Shown: one piece after another, positions 52,959 to 62,723 of the stretch
Position numbering within the stretch: position 1 is the stretch's first letter
Layout: the number at the start of each line of letters is the position of its first letter
Assembly: GCA_027704905.1 (NCBI GenBank)
Contig: CM051013.1
Location: 5,296,715 to 5,360,714 of the forward strand
DNA length: 64,000 nucleotides
Source: Muraenolepis orangiensis
Lineage: Eukaryota; Chordata; Actinopteri; Gadiformes; Muraenolepididae
Reading direction: 5' to 3'
Made by a program: the position numbers and the translations under genes
The notes under the pieces: model-generated
What the model saw: only the letters and a program-made list of their open reading frames with translations
Database searches by the model: none
Told to the model about the DNA's origin: nothing

Positions 52959-54070
52959 CAGTGGCGGCTAGTGCATTTTCCACCGGGGGGGGGGCTATAC
53001 CATTTTTTTTTATTTACAATTACATATTGTTAATTACATTATATACAATTACTTTTTGTATTGAAATGACGCCCTTCTGTCCATCACTTTCATCATGGCC
53101 ACGCAAGGCCAGCTCAAAGGCACCACAGAACTTCACACAGTCTATTCTTTTAGACAGGATGTGTTTTTGTCCACCTCCTCATTGTGCTTCCTCACGGCAA
53201 TCCTGTGGCCGTCGTCCAGCTGCGTAGCAATGTTCACTCTGCATAGCGTGGCTAGCTTCATAGCATTGTCCATGTGTGCCCTGGTGTTCTCATGCTTCCT
53301 CACTTTCTCAGACAGGTGCTTCATATCCCTCACTCCAGTTGTTGTCCATGTTACATCTGTCCCCCCCGTTGTTTTAAAAAGCAAGCAAGGAAAGCAAAAT
53401 AAGGCATTAGCATGAGTGCATCCAGCTAGCCAGGCCTTTCTGGTGTACCAGCTACGAGAGAAGCCTTGCATATAGGTCTTCCCTTTGTCACTAGCTGCCT
53501 GATGCTGTTTGATAACAATATCAGGTTGATCTGGGCCCAGATCTTTCACCTTAAGTTTGTCCACCAAACTTCTTCTCTCAAACGGCTCTTGAATGAGAGA
53601 TTTCACCGAGTTAGGGACCGGGTTGAGTCTTGGGGTAGTGCTCACGCTCGCCATTGTTGAACTTGTTGTAGTTAAAATGGCGCCCGCAGAGACAGAGCAT
53701 AATATGCTTTTCCTAGTACACTGTATGACGATGCTGGAGGGGCTGTTCTGAAACAGCCCCCCGAAGACGTTTGGAGGACGCTGATTGGCTACATTTTATG
53801 TCACTCATTTATATCTTGAATCAGCAATTGGTCATCGTCATACAGTGTACTAGGCATATGTGTACTAGGAAAAGCATATTATGTTGCGCAAATTATTTAA
53901 AAATCATATTTTACACATATTTCTGGGTGCATTCCATATTTTAAACACACACATATTGACAATTTATATATTTTTTATTATTATTATTATTTTTATTATT
54001 AATAATAATGTTTGTGCTGTGGTTTAGGGGGGGCGGCGCCCCATCGCCCCCTATGGGCCAGCCACCACTG
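52959..54070. mobile_element. hAT element 1 (internally deleted)
   Basis: Begins CAGTGGCGGCTAGTGC and ends GGCCAGCCACCACTG, forming short hAT-type inverted ends. Flanking 8-mers TGTTAAAC and TGTTTAAA match at 6 of 8. Flanks of A, D and fragment E run through this site without the element. The interior holds a minus-strand N-terminal transposase frame (53142-53654), while the catalytic and C-terminal parts are deleted. An inverted repeat pair (about 53713-53735 and 53836-53857) sits in the right half. Confidence 0.9.
53142..53654 (-). CDS. hAT transposase N-terminal fragment with TTF-type zinc finger (170 aa)
   Basis: Starts MASVSTTPRLNPVPNSV. Residues about 66-140 carry a TTF-type zinc finger: SWYTRKAWLAGC, then FCFPCLLF, a W-TG-D-HL-K phrase and KHENTRAH. 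This is the N-terminal domain of ZMYM1-like/DUF4371 hAT transposases, which binds transposon ends (family inference). The frame ends at the deletion junction (NTSCLKE), so the RNase H-like catalytic core is absent. It cannot be an active transposase. A near-identical frame is at 55104-55616. Confidence 0.85.
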   Translation of the reverse strand: MASVSTTPRLNPVPNSVKSLIQEPFERRSLVDKLKVKDLGPDQPDIVIKQHQAASDKGKTYMQGFSRSWYTRKAWLAGCTHANALFCFPCLLFKTTGGTDVTWTTTGVRDMKHLSEKVRKHENTRAHMDNAMKLATLCRVNIATQLDDGHRIAVRKHNEEVDKNTSCLKE

Positions 54071-54437
54071 TGTTTAAAGTTTCAACAGGTAAGTAAGGCC
54101 CGGCGTCATGGGCGGGCCCCATGGGGCCAGGCCCGCCCATCCAGGATTTGGGCCCGCCCATGAGAAATCAGGGATTAAAAAAACGTATTACGGTATATAA
54201 AAATATATTTTTTATTTTTTTATTATTATGTTTATTGTTTTTATTTGTAGGGCTTTATCATACCATTAATTTTTGTATTAAACTATGTTGAAATTAGTAT
54301 AATATCATTTTTTTATTTTGCTATGAAATTCTGAATGAATCTCGCGATACTGGTTTTTCGCGGGGTTGAGTCGTGTGTGTTTTTTTTTTAAGTGAGACAC
54401 GTCACAGCAACCTGTCAGTTTATATGTATCGGCAACA

Positions 54438-54958
54438 ATGGATATTAGGAAGTGGTTCACCAACAATAAGAGCTCACACAAGGATTGTGGCAACTCAGCA
54501 CCAGATGCTGGCAACTTGACGTGTCCCCCAGCGCCATCTCCTCTACCTTCTCCTCCACCAGGAGCATCTCCTCTACCTTCTCCTCCACCAGGAGCATCTC
54601 CTCTACCTTCTCCTCCACCAGGACACCAGGAGCATCTCTCCTACCTTCTCCTCCACCAGACGGACATTGAAAAACATACTTGGTCATCTCCACACGACGC
54701 TTGAGGCAATGCCAAGTGTTCTCACCGCATTTAAGGTTTCACTTCCCTTTGGAGCTTCGACAGCTTTATGTGAGAACTTTTTCCACACTGAAAAACGTTT
54801 TCAGTGAGCACCGAAGAAGCACGTCTCACACTGGGAAAGCTAATTTAATCCAACTTGGTTTCGAGAAGGACCTGACAAAAAAATGCAAGAATGAGTGTAA
54901 AGACAGGTTGCTGAGGAGGTTCCATTCCTCTGGGAAACGTGGGCTCCAGCTTCATTAG
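54438..54958 (+). pseudogene. Second hAT transposase, deleted remnant
   Basis: The frame from 54438 opens MDIRKWFTNNKSSHKDCGNS, a start typical of hAT/ZMYM transposases. It then has three or four proline-rich PLPSPPPGAS repeats. In another frame 54680-54958 reads TFSTLKNVFSEHRRS and LIQLGFEKDLTKKCKNE, the C-terminal hAT region. The central catalytic part is missing and the frames do not join, so this is a remnant. The proline repeat is a short in-frame tandem expansion (54531-54640). Confidence 0.75.
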
Positions 54959-55103
54959 ACCCCACCCTGAGTACATCGTGTACAGCAAACAATCATCACC
55001 ATGGAGGCTAAGCCCTTTTGTATTGAAATGACGCCCTTCTGTCCATCACTTTCATCATGGCCACGCAAGGCCAGCTCAAAGGCACCACAGAACTTCACAC
55101 AGT

Positions 55104-55616
55104 CTATTCTTTTAGACAGGATGTGTTTTTGTCCACCTCCTCATTGTGCGTCCTCACGGCAATCCTGTGGCCGTCGTCCAGCTGCGTAGCAATGTTCACT
55201 CTGCATAGCGTGGCTAGCTTCATAGCATTGTCCATGTGTGCCCTTATGTTCTCATGCTTCCTCACTTTCTCAGACAGGTGCTTCATATCCCTCACTCCAG
55301 TTGTTGTCCATGTTACATCTGTCCCCCCCGTTGTTTTAAAAAGCAAGCAAGGAAAGCAAAATAAGGCATTAGCATGAGTGCATCCAGCTAGCCAGGCCTT
55401 TCTGGTGTACCAGCTACGAGAGAAGCCTCGCATATAGGTCTTCCCTTTGTCACTAGCTGCCTGATGCTGTTTGATAACAATATCAGGTTGATCTGGGCCC
55501 AGATCTTTCACCTTAAGTTTGTCCACCAAACTTCTTCTCTCAAACGGCTCTTGAATGAGAGATTTCACCGAGTTAGGGACCGGGTTGAGTCTTGGGGTAG
55601 TGCTCACGCTCGCCAT
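55104..55616 (-). CDS. Second copy of the hAT N-terminal transposase fragment (170 aa)
   Basis: Differs from 53142-53654 by only three residues (Q-to-R, T-to-I, K-to-T). The surrounding identity runs from about 55018 to 55690 and stops abruptly at both sides without element termini. This is an internal segment copied into hAT element 2 rather than a normal insertion. It has the same TTF-type zinc finger and the same missing catalytic core. Confidence 0.85.
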   Translation of the reverse strand: MASVSTTPRLNPVPNSVKSLIQEPFERRSLVDKLKVKDLGPDQPDIVIKQHQAASDKGKTYMRGFSRSWYTRKAWLAGCTHANALFCFPCLLFKTTGGTDVTWTTTGVRDMKHLSEKVRKHENIRAHMDNAMKLATLCRVNIATQLDDGHRIAVRTHNEEVDKNTSCLKE

Positions 55617-56278
55617 TGTTGAACTTGTAGTTAAAATGGCGCCCGCAGAGACAGAGCATAATATGCTTTTCCTAGTACACTGTATGACGGTAACAGCTTT
55701 AATGTCAACTAAATATTGGGTCTTTTTCAGTGTGTTTTTTCACTTTATGTTGGCCAATATATTTGTTATTTGTTCATTTATTGAATTCCACTTCTTTACG
55801 CCAAGAGACACACCTCTGCTTTAAAGTAGCACGTGCAAACTGATGCTTAACATGTCATTTCCTCGCTCATCCTCTGAAATTAAGTAACATTTGCATATTG
55901 TATTTGTATATTTTCTGGCAGTTTTCTGTTTTTTGCTGCATAACTAAAGCCGTCTGATATTCTATTACATCTTTAAATGTTAACAGCCTTGACTCAACAC
56001 ATGGTTTGTTCTTAGGTAGTACATTATGCAACATTCTCAGCTTTGTTCTGTAATGTAATTAAAGGTTTTAAATGACTCATATGAGTCAGCTGTTTGCTGG
56101 TTCTGCTTGTTTGCGTGTAGCTGTCCATCCATGGGGCTGAAGTTGCGTTATTTTTGTTCCTCTATGGGGGGGGGGGGGGGGGGGGGGGTGGGGGTGGGGC
56201 CTGGGGGCCCGCCCTGGTAAATCAATTTGAGATGGAAAAAAACAGAGATGGATGTCTGCCGCCGGGTCTGAGGTAAGT

Positions 56279-57525
56279 AACCAATTGCCCCTTAATTCCA
56301 CTTTGTCAACTGGATATCGGGGGGCCATGCCACAAAACAATTAAACATGAAGTAGACTTAATTACTTCTATGTACACTTATAAGTAATAAGTAATAAGTT
56401 GTAGCTTCCTCAGAGGAATATTGCATGAACACCTGCGGTTGTAGCTTCCTCGCACAAAGTTATCGGGGTTTCGATTCAGTGACGGCATTCATAGCCGCCC
56501 CTGAGCCACTCTACGATGCTGCACCAGCCGCTACATCTATAGAATTGGACTCTTTTTTATTTTGTAGCTTACTTAAATTGTTCACATCCACTGTCATTCT
56601 TGTGAATAATTCAAGACTTGACAAGACTGCAATCTGCAAGTAAAAGTTCGATAAAAGCTACGATTTATGTGAGTACAACCAACAAAAACGAGAAGTTGAT
56701 TTTGAGTTTGATTGACTAAATGCATATATACATATATATATACATATATGTATATATATATATATATATGTATATACATATATACATATATATATATGTA
56801 TATCTTATATACTATATTATTATATATTATTATATATATATTATTATTATGTTTTTGCGTGCATTTATTCCCCCTGTTTCAACTGTTGCACCTTAATTTC
56901 CCTCGGGATAAATAAAGTTATCTTGAATCTTGAATAATCTAATTACAAAACATCCGGGGCTTTAGCCCCGAATAAAACAGCCTAGCGACGTCACTGGTTT
57001 GAACTGCTTAGTAATCCTGAGCCCAGACATTGATGAACTAGCATCCAAGAAGAGATGCCAGGTATCTGGCTTGGGCACATCAGATTAGATCAGTGTGCAA
57101 TAATTAACGTTTTCTTTGTGCACTTTTTCTTGCTACAAGGCATGGGCTTGAATGGTTGATTTATTTATTATCATTTTATTTGTAAAATGATTAGCCAGTG
57201 GAAAAAGTTTATTTTGGTATTTAAATCAGAAGGCTGCAAATAGAAAAGAGGCATACGATTTTTATTTCAATTTTATTTATTTAATAAATGAATGCCATTG
57301 ATGTGTTTTTTCATTTGAAATTCGATTTTGCATGTCTCCACTATTCAATGATATATTGTATGTAATAAGCGATGCTTGTTCCATATTCAATGATAAAGCA
57401 AAACTTGTTTGGGTCCATATTAAAAGGTTAATTTGTTCAATGTTGGCCCGCTGGGTATTTGGCCCACATTTTGGCCCACTGGGTATTTGAGTTTGACACC
57501 CCTGGGTTAAAGGGACGGTCTAACA
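56279..57525. other. Interval after the hAT insertions: rest of the B flank, AT satellite, LINE-like tail
   Basis: The B flank resumes (56271-56370) and degenerates. 56632-56725 repeats the 49977-50080 text. An AT-rich palindromic satellite (56722-56800) and a LINE-like 3' tail with GGGATAAATAAAGTTATCTT (56866-56940) follow. 57000-57525 is AT-rich with no recognised gene. Confidence 0.6.
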
Positions 57526-57738
57526 CGCTTCACGTGAAAAGGCTTAACGTAACTTTAAGTTCCAAAATAGCGATCAATAATCACCAAATGTCTTTGGCAT
57601 ATGTCTTGTCATTAGCACTTTCACCTGTCAAAATGAAAGTGAAAAGGTGAAAGTGCTAATGACAAGACATATGCAAATTAGGTGATTATTGATCGCGGGT
57701 TTGTAACTCTTAGTTACGTTGTCTTTTCCCGTTAAGCG
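57526..57738. mobile_element. Fold-back MITE-like palindrome
   Basis: Perfect 30-bp arms (57597-57626 and 57645-57674) surround an 18-base loop. Imperfect complementarity extends outward to about 57526 and 57738. It has no coding capacity. Confidence 0.75.
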
Positions 57739-58140
57739 ATGCAAAGAAAGATCAAGTCAAAACTCTCAATTCAAATGCACAACAATACTTAACAAACTGA
57801 AGACAGCCATTAACTAATCAGTCAACAAGTGTGTGGAAACTAAATGCAACAAACAGCTCAACGAGACGCAACACTGAGACAAAACCAGCAAAGACAAATG
57901 AGTCTCACTCACCAATGATGTTCACTTAAAATCCAAATCCATTCTCCTGTCCTTCTGGATGGTCCGACCACCATCAGGTCATAAAGCTGATCACTGCTTT
58001 TCAGATCCAAAATAAGTTGCCTTTCCAATTCCCTGCCCTCTGGTCGGTCCCAAATAGCAACACTCCCAGCAGTAGAGCCTCTTGTGGCTAGTAGAGCCCG
58101 TTAGCCACGGGGATCTTTCCCAGTTGCTAGCCTGAAAATA
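57739..58140. other. Non-coding stretch left of the inverted hAT end
   Basis: No gene recognised. It may be the interior of the element whose end is 58141-58584. It contains TAGAGCC-containing short direct repeats at 58073-58097. Confidence 0.4.
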
Positions 58141-58584
58141 TATACCTTCTAGCTCCCTATTGAGCTGTGGTGAAATCTGAAAGAATACGCCCATTGGCTA
58201 CAAATCACGATATGATTGGTTGATTAAATTGTCAATCCAAACGTACGCTCTCATTCAGTCTGAGGGCCAAAGTCATCGGGAATACTTTGGTTGAAGGATA
58301 TTCTTCCCAGCAACGCAGAAAAATATCTGATTGGTTGAATTGTTTTTCCAACACAAAACCACTCAAATGCGTAGTGCATGGACCGAGAAGGACAAACAAA
58401 TCAACGTAACTGTAATATAACAGATAACAACACCGATACCACCATTTAGTAATTTTATTAAATTGTATTACAGTTTATTAAATTGTATTACTTCATTAAT
58501 ACAATTAATTCGATTGTTTTGGTTTCATCTGAGAGTTCCAGGGTCTTCTCTGAATACCTTGAAGGCCCTGACGCTTCACCACTG
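58141..58584 (-). mobile_element. hAT-type end facing copy C (left)
   Basis: Ends in the inverted terminus CAGTGGTGAAGCGTCAGGGC, read on the minus strand. The approximately 440 bp is the reverse complement of 60952-61385 with scattered differences. Confidence 0.8.
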
Positions 58585-58634
58585 ACATATACACATATAC
58601 GTATATATGTATATATATATATATATATATGTAT

Positions 58635-58667
<33 letters not shown>

Positions 58668-58750
58668 TATATACATATATATACATATATATATGTATAT
58701 AGATATATATATATGTATATACATATATATATGTATATATGTAAAAAGAT
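58585..58750. repeat. AT-rich palindromic satellite upstream of copy C
   Basis: Repeated ATATATGTATATACATATAT-type units of about 150 bp. Similar arrays occur at 42541-42670, 56722-56800, 60805-60846 and 61940-61972, each touching a transposon end. Confidence 0.9.
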
Positions 58751-58880
58751 AACAATAAAGTGAGTGATGGATGATGCATGCATGTGTTGTGTTGTGCAAA
58801 AAGCATTTAAAAAGCATTTTAAAGTGCCAGTATGTACTGTTGTTATTGCCCTCATTTTGGGTTCTAAAGCGGTGAGAGCC

Positions 58881-60023
58881 ATGAGTCTGCCCCCGGAGCT
58901 CCTGCAGGAGATCTTCGTGCACCTCCCCGCCCACCAGGTGGTGCTCGTGGGCCGGCGGGTGTGTCGTGAATGGAGAGCCTTGGCCGACAGCGAGTCTCTG
59001 TGGAGGGAGCGGTGCCGGCGAGAAGGGTACCAGCCCAGCGACGAGGCCCTGGTACTGAAAGACTGGAAAATGTTTTACTTCCTGACAAAAGCCAGGCGGA
59101 ATCTTCTCAAGAACCCAAGGGCAGATGGTGAGACCCCCCCACCCCCATATAACCACACTGCTTGCCTTTGTTTGGTTATTTTACCCTTAAAACTAATTGT
59201 AGTAAGTAAAATGTGCTTTCCTGAAGCACCTTACATCAGATGTTTTGTGTAGATTGGAATATTAGCTGTAAACCTCGCCTAGGGCTGGACAATAACTCAA
59301 CATTATTGTGTATTGTATTTAAGTGGACTCATATTGTGATTATATGATGGTATCATATATCACTTATGAATGCTTACTCCCCATTCCCTCTCGCAGTTTG
59401 AATTTCTAAAACAATACTATAAAAATACTATACACATTAAAATTCAGTTCAATGCGATCAATGTCATGTGTCACTGTGATATGGCCATATCCTGATTTCA
59501 TCGTGGTTTTCATTTCAGCCCTATTGTCCAGCCCTTCCCTTTGTCAAGCCTTGTACATTATTAGTATCATTTTGCTTTGCCACCGTGCTGCAAATGCTCA
59601 GAACCTCCACTTGTTCCCTAACAGAGGGCCTCAGACATTGGAACATAGTGTCCAACATGGGAGATGGGTGGAGGGTAGAGAATGTGATGACAACCCACCC
59701 GAACGAGGGGACAACAAAGAACTTTGTCACCTCCTATGGGTGAGTAACGCAGTGTGCAGCAAACATGCTGGAAAGACACTCACAACATCTATCTCTGTGT
59801 TGAACTAGTATATCTCCATCTCCCCAGTCCATGTAGTAAGTCCCAGCTAGTTGACCTGAGGAAAGAGGGATACAACGACTATCTCATGGATGAGGTCAAG
59901 CCACACATCACGGTGACCGATTGGTAAGAAAGCCATATTTCAATTTCGAGTTTAGTGTGTGTGGTGGTTGTTGTTGTCTTTATGGGTAGTTAAATGTCAG
60001 TACTGAGAACCTTTTTTAAAGTA

Positions 60024-60101
<78 letters not shown>

Positions 60102-60605
60102 ATGAACAAACTTATTTGGAGTATTCATGCACTTTTTTTCAAAATTACTATCCCATTGAACTGCATTTTACTTGTGTAGTTTCTGTGAAATGTTCTATAT
60201 CATTTGAAAATGTGTGTGTGTGTGTGTGTGTATAAGGTACGCCCCTCGATTGGGCTGTTCCAGCGAATATAAATTCCGCGTGGAGTTGCAGAACAAAAAT
60301 AAGAAAGTTCTTCACGTTTTTGCTCCTGAGAAAGTTTGCTTTGAGCAGTGGAATGACTGGAACAAGGTACCCGACCACCACGCCGGTGTGTCCACAGATA
60401 AGCTGATCCGAGCTAAGAAACCAGAACATTAACAACAATATAACGTCTTACGTTTCAGATGACCCACGTCTTTAAGAACTACGGACCAGGGGTGCGATAC
60501 GTTCATTTTGTCCATGGCGGTCAAGACAACCAGAAATGCAAAGGATGGTTTGGGGTTCGAGTCACGGACAGCTGTGTTGAGATATGTCCATCAGAGGGCA
60601 TATGA
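58881..60605 (+). CDS. F-box/FBA glycoprotein-recognition protein, copy C (244 aa), altered sugar pocket
   Basis: Exons: 58881-59127, 59625-59739, 59828-59923, 60237-60366, 60459-60605. Splice sites and phases are intact, 735 bp in total. Exon 4 is 6 bp shorter than in A and B (QWNDWNK instead of QWNDQNWNK). Exon 5 reads [12 protein letters not shown], so the pocket pair is Lys-Cys rather than Tyr-Trp, and the protein ends in Ile instead of Val. Exon 4 also has LGCSSEY for FDCASEY. The 54-bp leader segment before the ATG in copy A is deleted, so an upstream in-frame ATG (58764) could add 39 residues, though that part looks like UTR. The 3' flank diverges before the AATAAA used by the other copies. 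Possibly neofunctionalised or decaying; glycan binding is doubtful. Confidence 0.88.
60024..60097 (+). repeat. TG microsatellite in copy C intron 3
   Basis: About 74 bp TG. A second short TG array (60210-60230) directly precedes the exon 4 acceptor. Confidence 0.95.
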
Positions 60606-60812
60606 CCTTTTAAACCTTGCCTATCGACACTATAAATATATATATATATATATATATATACGGTATATAAGCATGACGCACTTAATATGCTAAATAATAA
60701 GACCTGCCTTAGTGCCTTGTTGGATCGTGTCTAGGCCTAATTTCAGGTATCATTTTCACCGAAAAGATCATTATGTTTAGGAAAAAAAATATTTCTAGGA
60801 AAAACATGTCAG

Positions 60813-60846
<34 letters not shown>

Positions 60847-60951
60847 CAACACACATAATCCACTAGTGTACATTACACTAATTTCTTCCAGACGCCCACT
60901 TCCTACTATTGTGGAGGGTGGATTATGTGTGTTATATATATATATATATAC
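60606..60951 (+). other. 3' flank of copy C, truncated
   Basis: Follows the family flank to about 60806 and then passes into an AT satellite (60812-60846) and sequence recalling 37700-37755. No canonical AATAAA is present before the hAT end at 60952. Confidence 0.7.
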
Positions 60952-61385
60952 CAGTGGTGAAGCGTTAGGGCCTTCAAGGTATTCAGAGAAGACCCTGGAA
61001 CTCTCAGATGAAACAAAAAAATCGAATTAATTGTATTAATAAAATGTAATACAATTTAATCAAATTTAAATAAAATGAATAAATGGTATCTGAGTTGTTG
61101 ATCTGTTATATTACAGTTAAGTTGATTTGTTTGTCTTTGTCGGTCCATGCACTACGCATTTGAGTGGTTTTGTGTTGGAAAAACAATGCAACCAAGCAGA
61201 TATTTTTCTAGGTTGCTGGGAAGAATATCCTTTAACCAAAGTATTCCCGATGACTTTGGCCCTCAGACTGAATGAGAGCGTACATTTGGATTGACAATTT
61301 GATCAACCAATCATATAGTGATTTGTAGCCAATGGGCGTATTCTTTCAGATGTCCCCACAGCTCAATAGGGAGCTAGAAGGTATA
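60952..61385 (+). mobile_element. hAT-type end facing copy C (right)
   Basis: Starts CAGTGGTGAAGCGTTAGGGC, the inverted counterpart of the left copy at 58141-58584. No transposase is seen. Confidence 0.8.
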
Positions 61386-61972
61386 CTGGCTGGAGCGAGA
61401 GTGGATCTAGCGTAGTGCTACGTTGTTTCTACGTATGTTTTTACGTCAAAATGGCGAAGGCGAAGATGATGGGCTGTTACTTCACTACATGGACTCTGCT
61501 TTACCAACTATGGTACACTTGGAAATTGGCTGCGACAATCTAATCTGCCTAAATGAGATAAGGCAAAAAGTGACTGCAGTCTACAGCAGGGGTTCCCAAA
61601 GTGGGGGAAATCATCTCGCGACCCCCCCTCGGGGTCCCGCGAGATGATTTCAGAATCCTCTTGATGTGACCCATGAGGTTTATTTATTTTTTATTTTATT
61701 ATTATTATTATTAATTTATTTTTTATCATTTGTATTATTATTATTATTGTTAATAATAACGTGAGTGACAAATAAAGGAATTCTGATTCCCACAGATTCA
61801 CGACAGTATCATCATTGAAAAAAAGCCACACACAATGTTCGCGATCGCGATTGTTGGACTTCGCGATGTTCGCGATCGTGACATACCCCCCCCCCCCCCC
61901 CCCCCCCGTTGGACTTCACAATGTTCGCGATCGCGATTCGGTATATATAGACATATATATATATACATATAT
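61386..61972. other. Repeat-rich spacer with a hairpin and GATCGCGA motifs
   Basis: No gene recognised. Contains CAGGGGTTCCCAAAGTGGGG (about 61587), a likely hAT terminus, then a hairpin (arms 61607-61620 and 61638-61651), ATT repeats (61695-61750), repeated TGTTCGCGATCGCGAT text around a poly-C run (about 61887-61907), and an AT satellite. Confidence 0.5.
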
Positions 61973-62193
61973 ATCAGGGTTTCCGCTAGGATTTTTTCTT
62001 GACAGTCAAGTGTCCGGACAGATTTTATTTTACCGGACAAATTCGAAGCTTACCGGTCATGTTTCAAAAACAGTCTATATTACAAACGCAACTATAATGT
62101 ACACCTAGATTGACGAAAGAATGACAAAGACCTCAAATAAATTTGACTATTTAATGAACAACAAAACAAACAAGAACGATTGAGCAAAACCTT
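61973..62193 (+). mobile_element. hAT terminal fragment joined to pseudogene D
   Basis: Begins CAGGGTTTCCGCTAGGA, as at 42671. Its right part (62127-62190) is the inverted counterpart of 43400-43460. It ends about 20 bp before the surviving exon 1 fragment of copy D. Confidence 0.6.
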
Positions 62194-62210
62194 GTTAGCC
62201 GCAAGTCTCT

Positions 62211-62723
62211 CAGCGAGTCTCTGTGGAGGGAGCGGTGCCGGCGAGAAGGGTACCAGCCCAGCGACGAGGCCCTGGTACTGAAAGACTGGAAAATGTTTTA
62301 CTTCCTGACAAAAGCCAGGCGGAATCTTCTCTTCTTTGTTTGGTTATTTTACCCTTAAAACTAATTGTAGTAAGTAAAATGTGCTTTCCTGAAGCACCTT
62401 ACATCGGATGTTTTGTGTGGGTTTACAATAACTCAACATTATTGTGTATTGTATTTAAGTGGACTCATATTGTGATTATATGATGATATTGTGACACACG
62501 CCGGTGTGTCCACAGATAAGCTGATCCGAGCTAAGAAACCAGAACATTAACAACAATATAACGTCTTACGTTTCAGATGACCCACGTCTTTAAGAACTAC
62601 GGACCAGGGGTGCGATACGTTCGTTTTATCCATGGCGGTCAAGACAACCAGTACTGGAAAGGATGGTATGGGGTTCGAGTCACGGACAGCTGTGTTGAGA
62701 TATGTCCATCAGAGGGCGTATGA
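62211..62723 (+). pseudogene. F-box gene pseudogene D (exon 1 part, intron 1 part, exon 5)
   Basis: The pieces, in order, are the 3' half of exon 1 (62211-62331, from AGCGAGTCTC to CGGAATCTTCTC), a shortened intron 1, a jump near 62495 directly into intron 4, and a complete exon 5 (62577-62723). Exon 5 is identical to that of copy B, including the Tyr-Trp pocket. The start codon, the first half of the F-box, the exon 1 donor and exons 2-4 are gone. Two separate deletions are needed, at 62331/62332 and about 62495. It cannot make an F-box protein. Confidence 0.92.

Larger units (their letters stand above)
54095..56270. mobile_element. hAT element 2 with perfect 8-bp target duplication
   Basis: Element ends read AAGGCCCGGCG at the left and, inverted, CAGACCCGGCG at the right. 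AGGTAAGT is duplicated exactly on both sides (54087-54094 and 56271-56278) and occurs once in copies A and D at the same place. The interior has an N-terminal piece (54438-54660), a C-terminal hAT piece (54680-54958), an embedded copy of element 1's interior (about 55018-55690) and a poly-G run (56166-56188). Confidence 0.9.

Noticed and set aside
54438..54704. Proline-rich small protein gene
   Set aside because: The start matches hAT transposases and it lies within an element bounded by a target duplication, so it is a transposase remnant.
58488..59156. 222-residue minus-strand frame
   Set aside because: Antisense of the F-box exon joined to the AT satellite; tyrosine/isoleucine repeats are low complexity. 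The equivalent antisense frames at copies A and B are likewise shadows.
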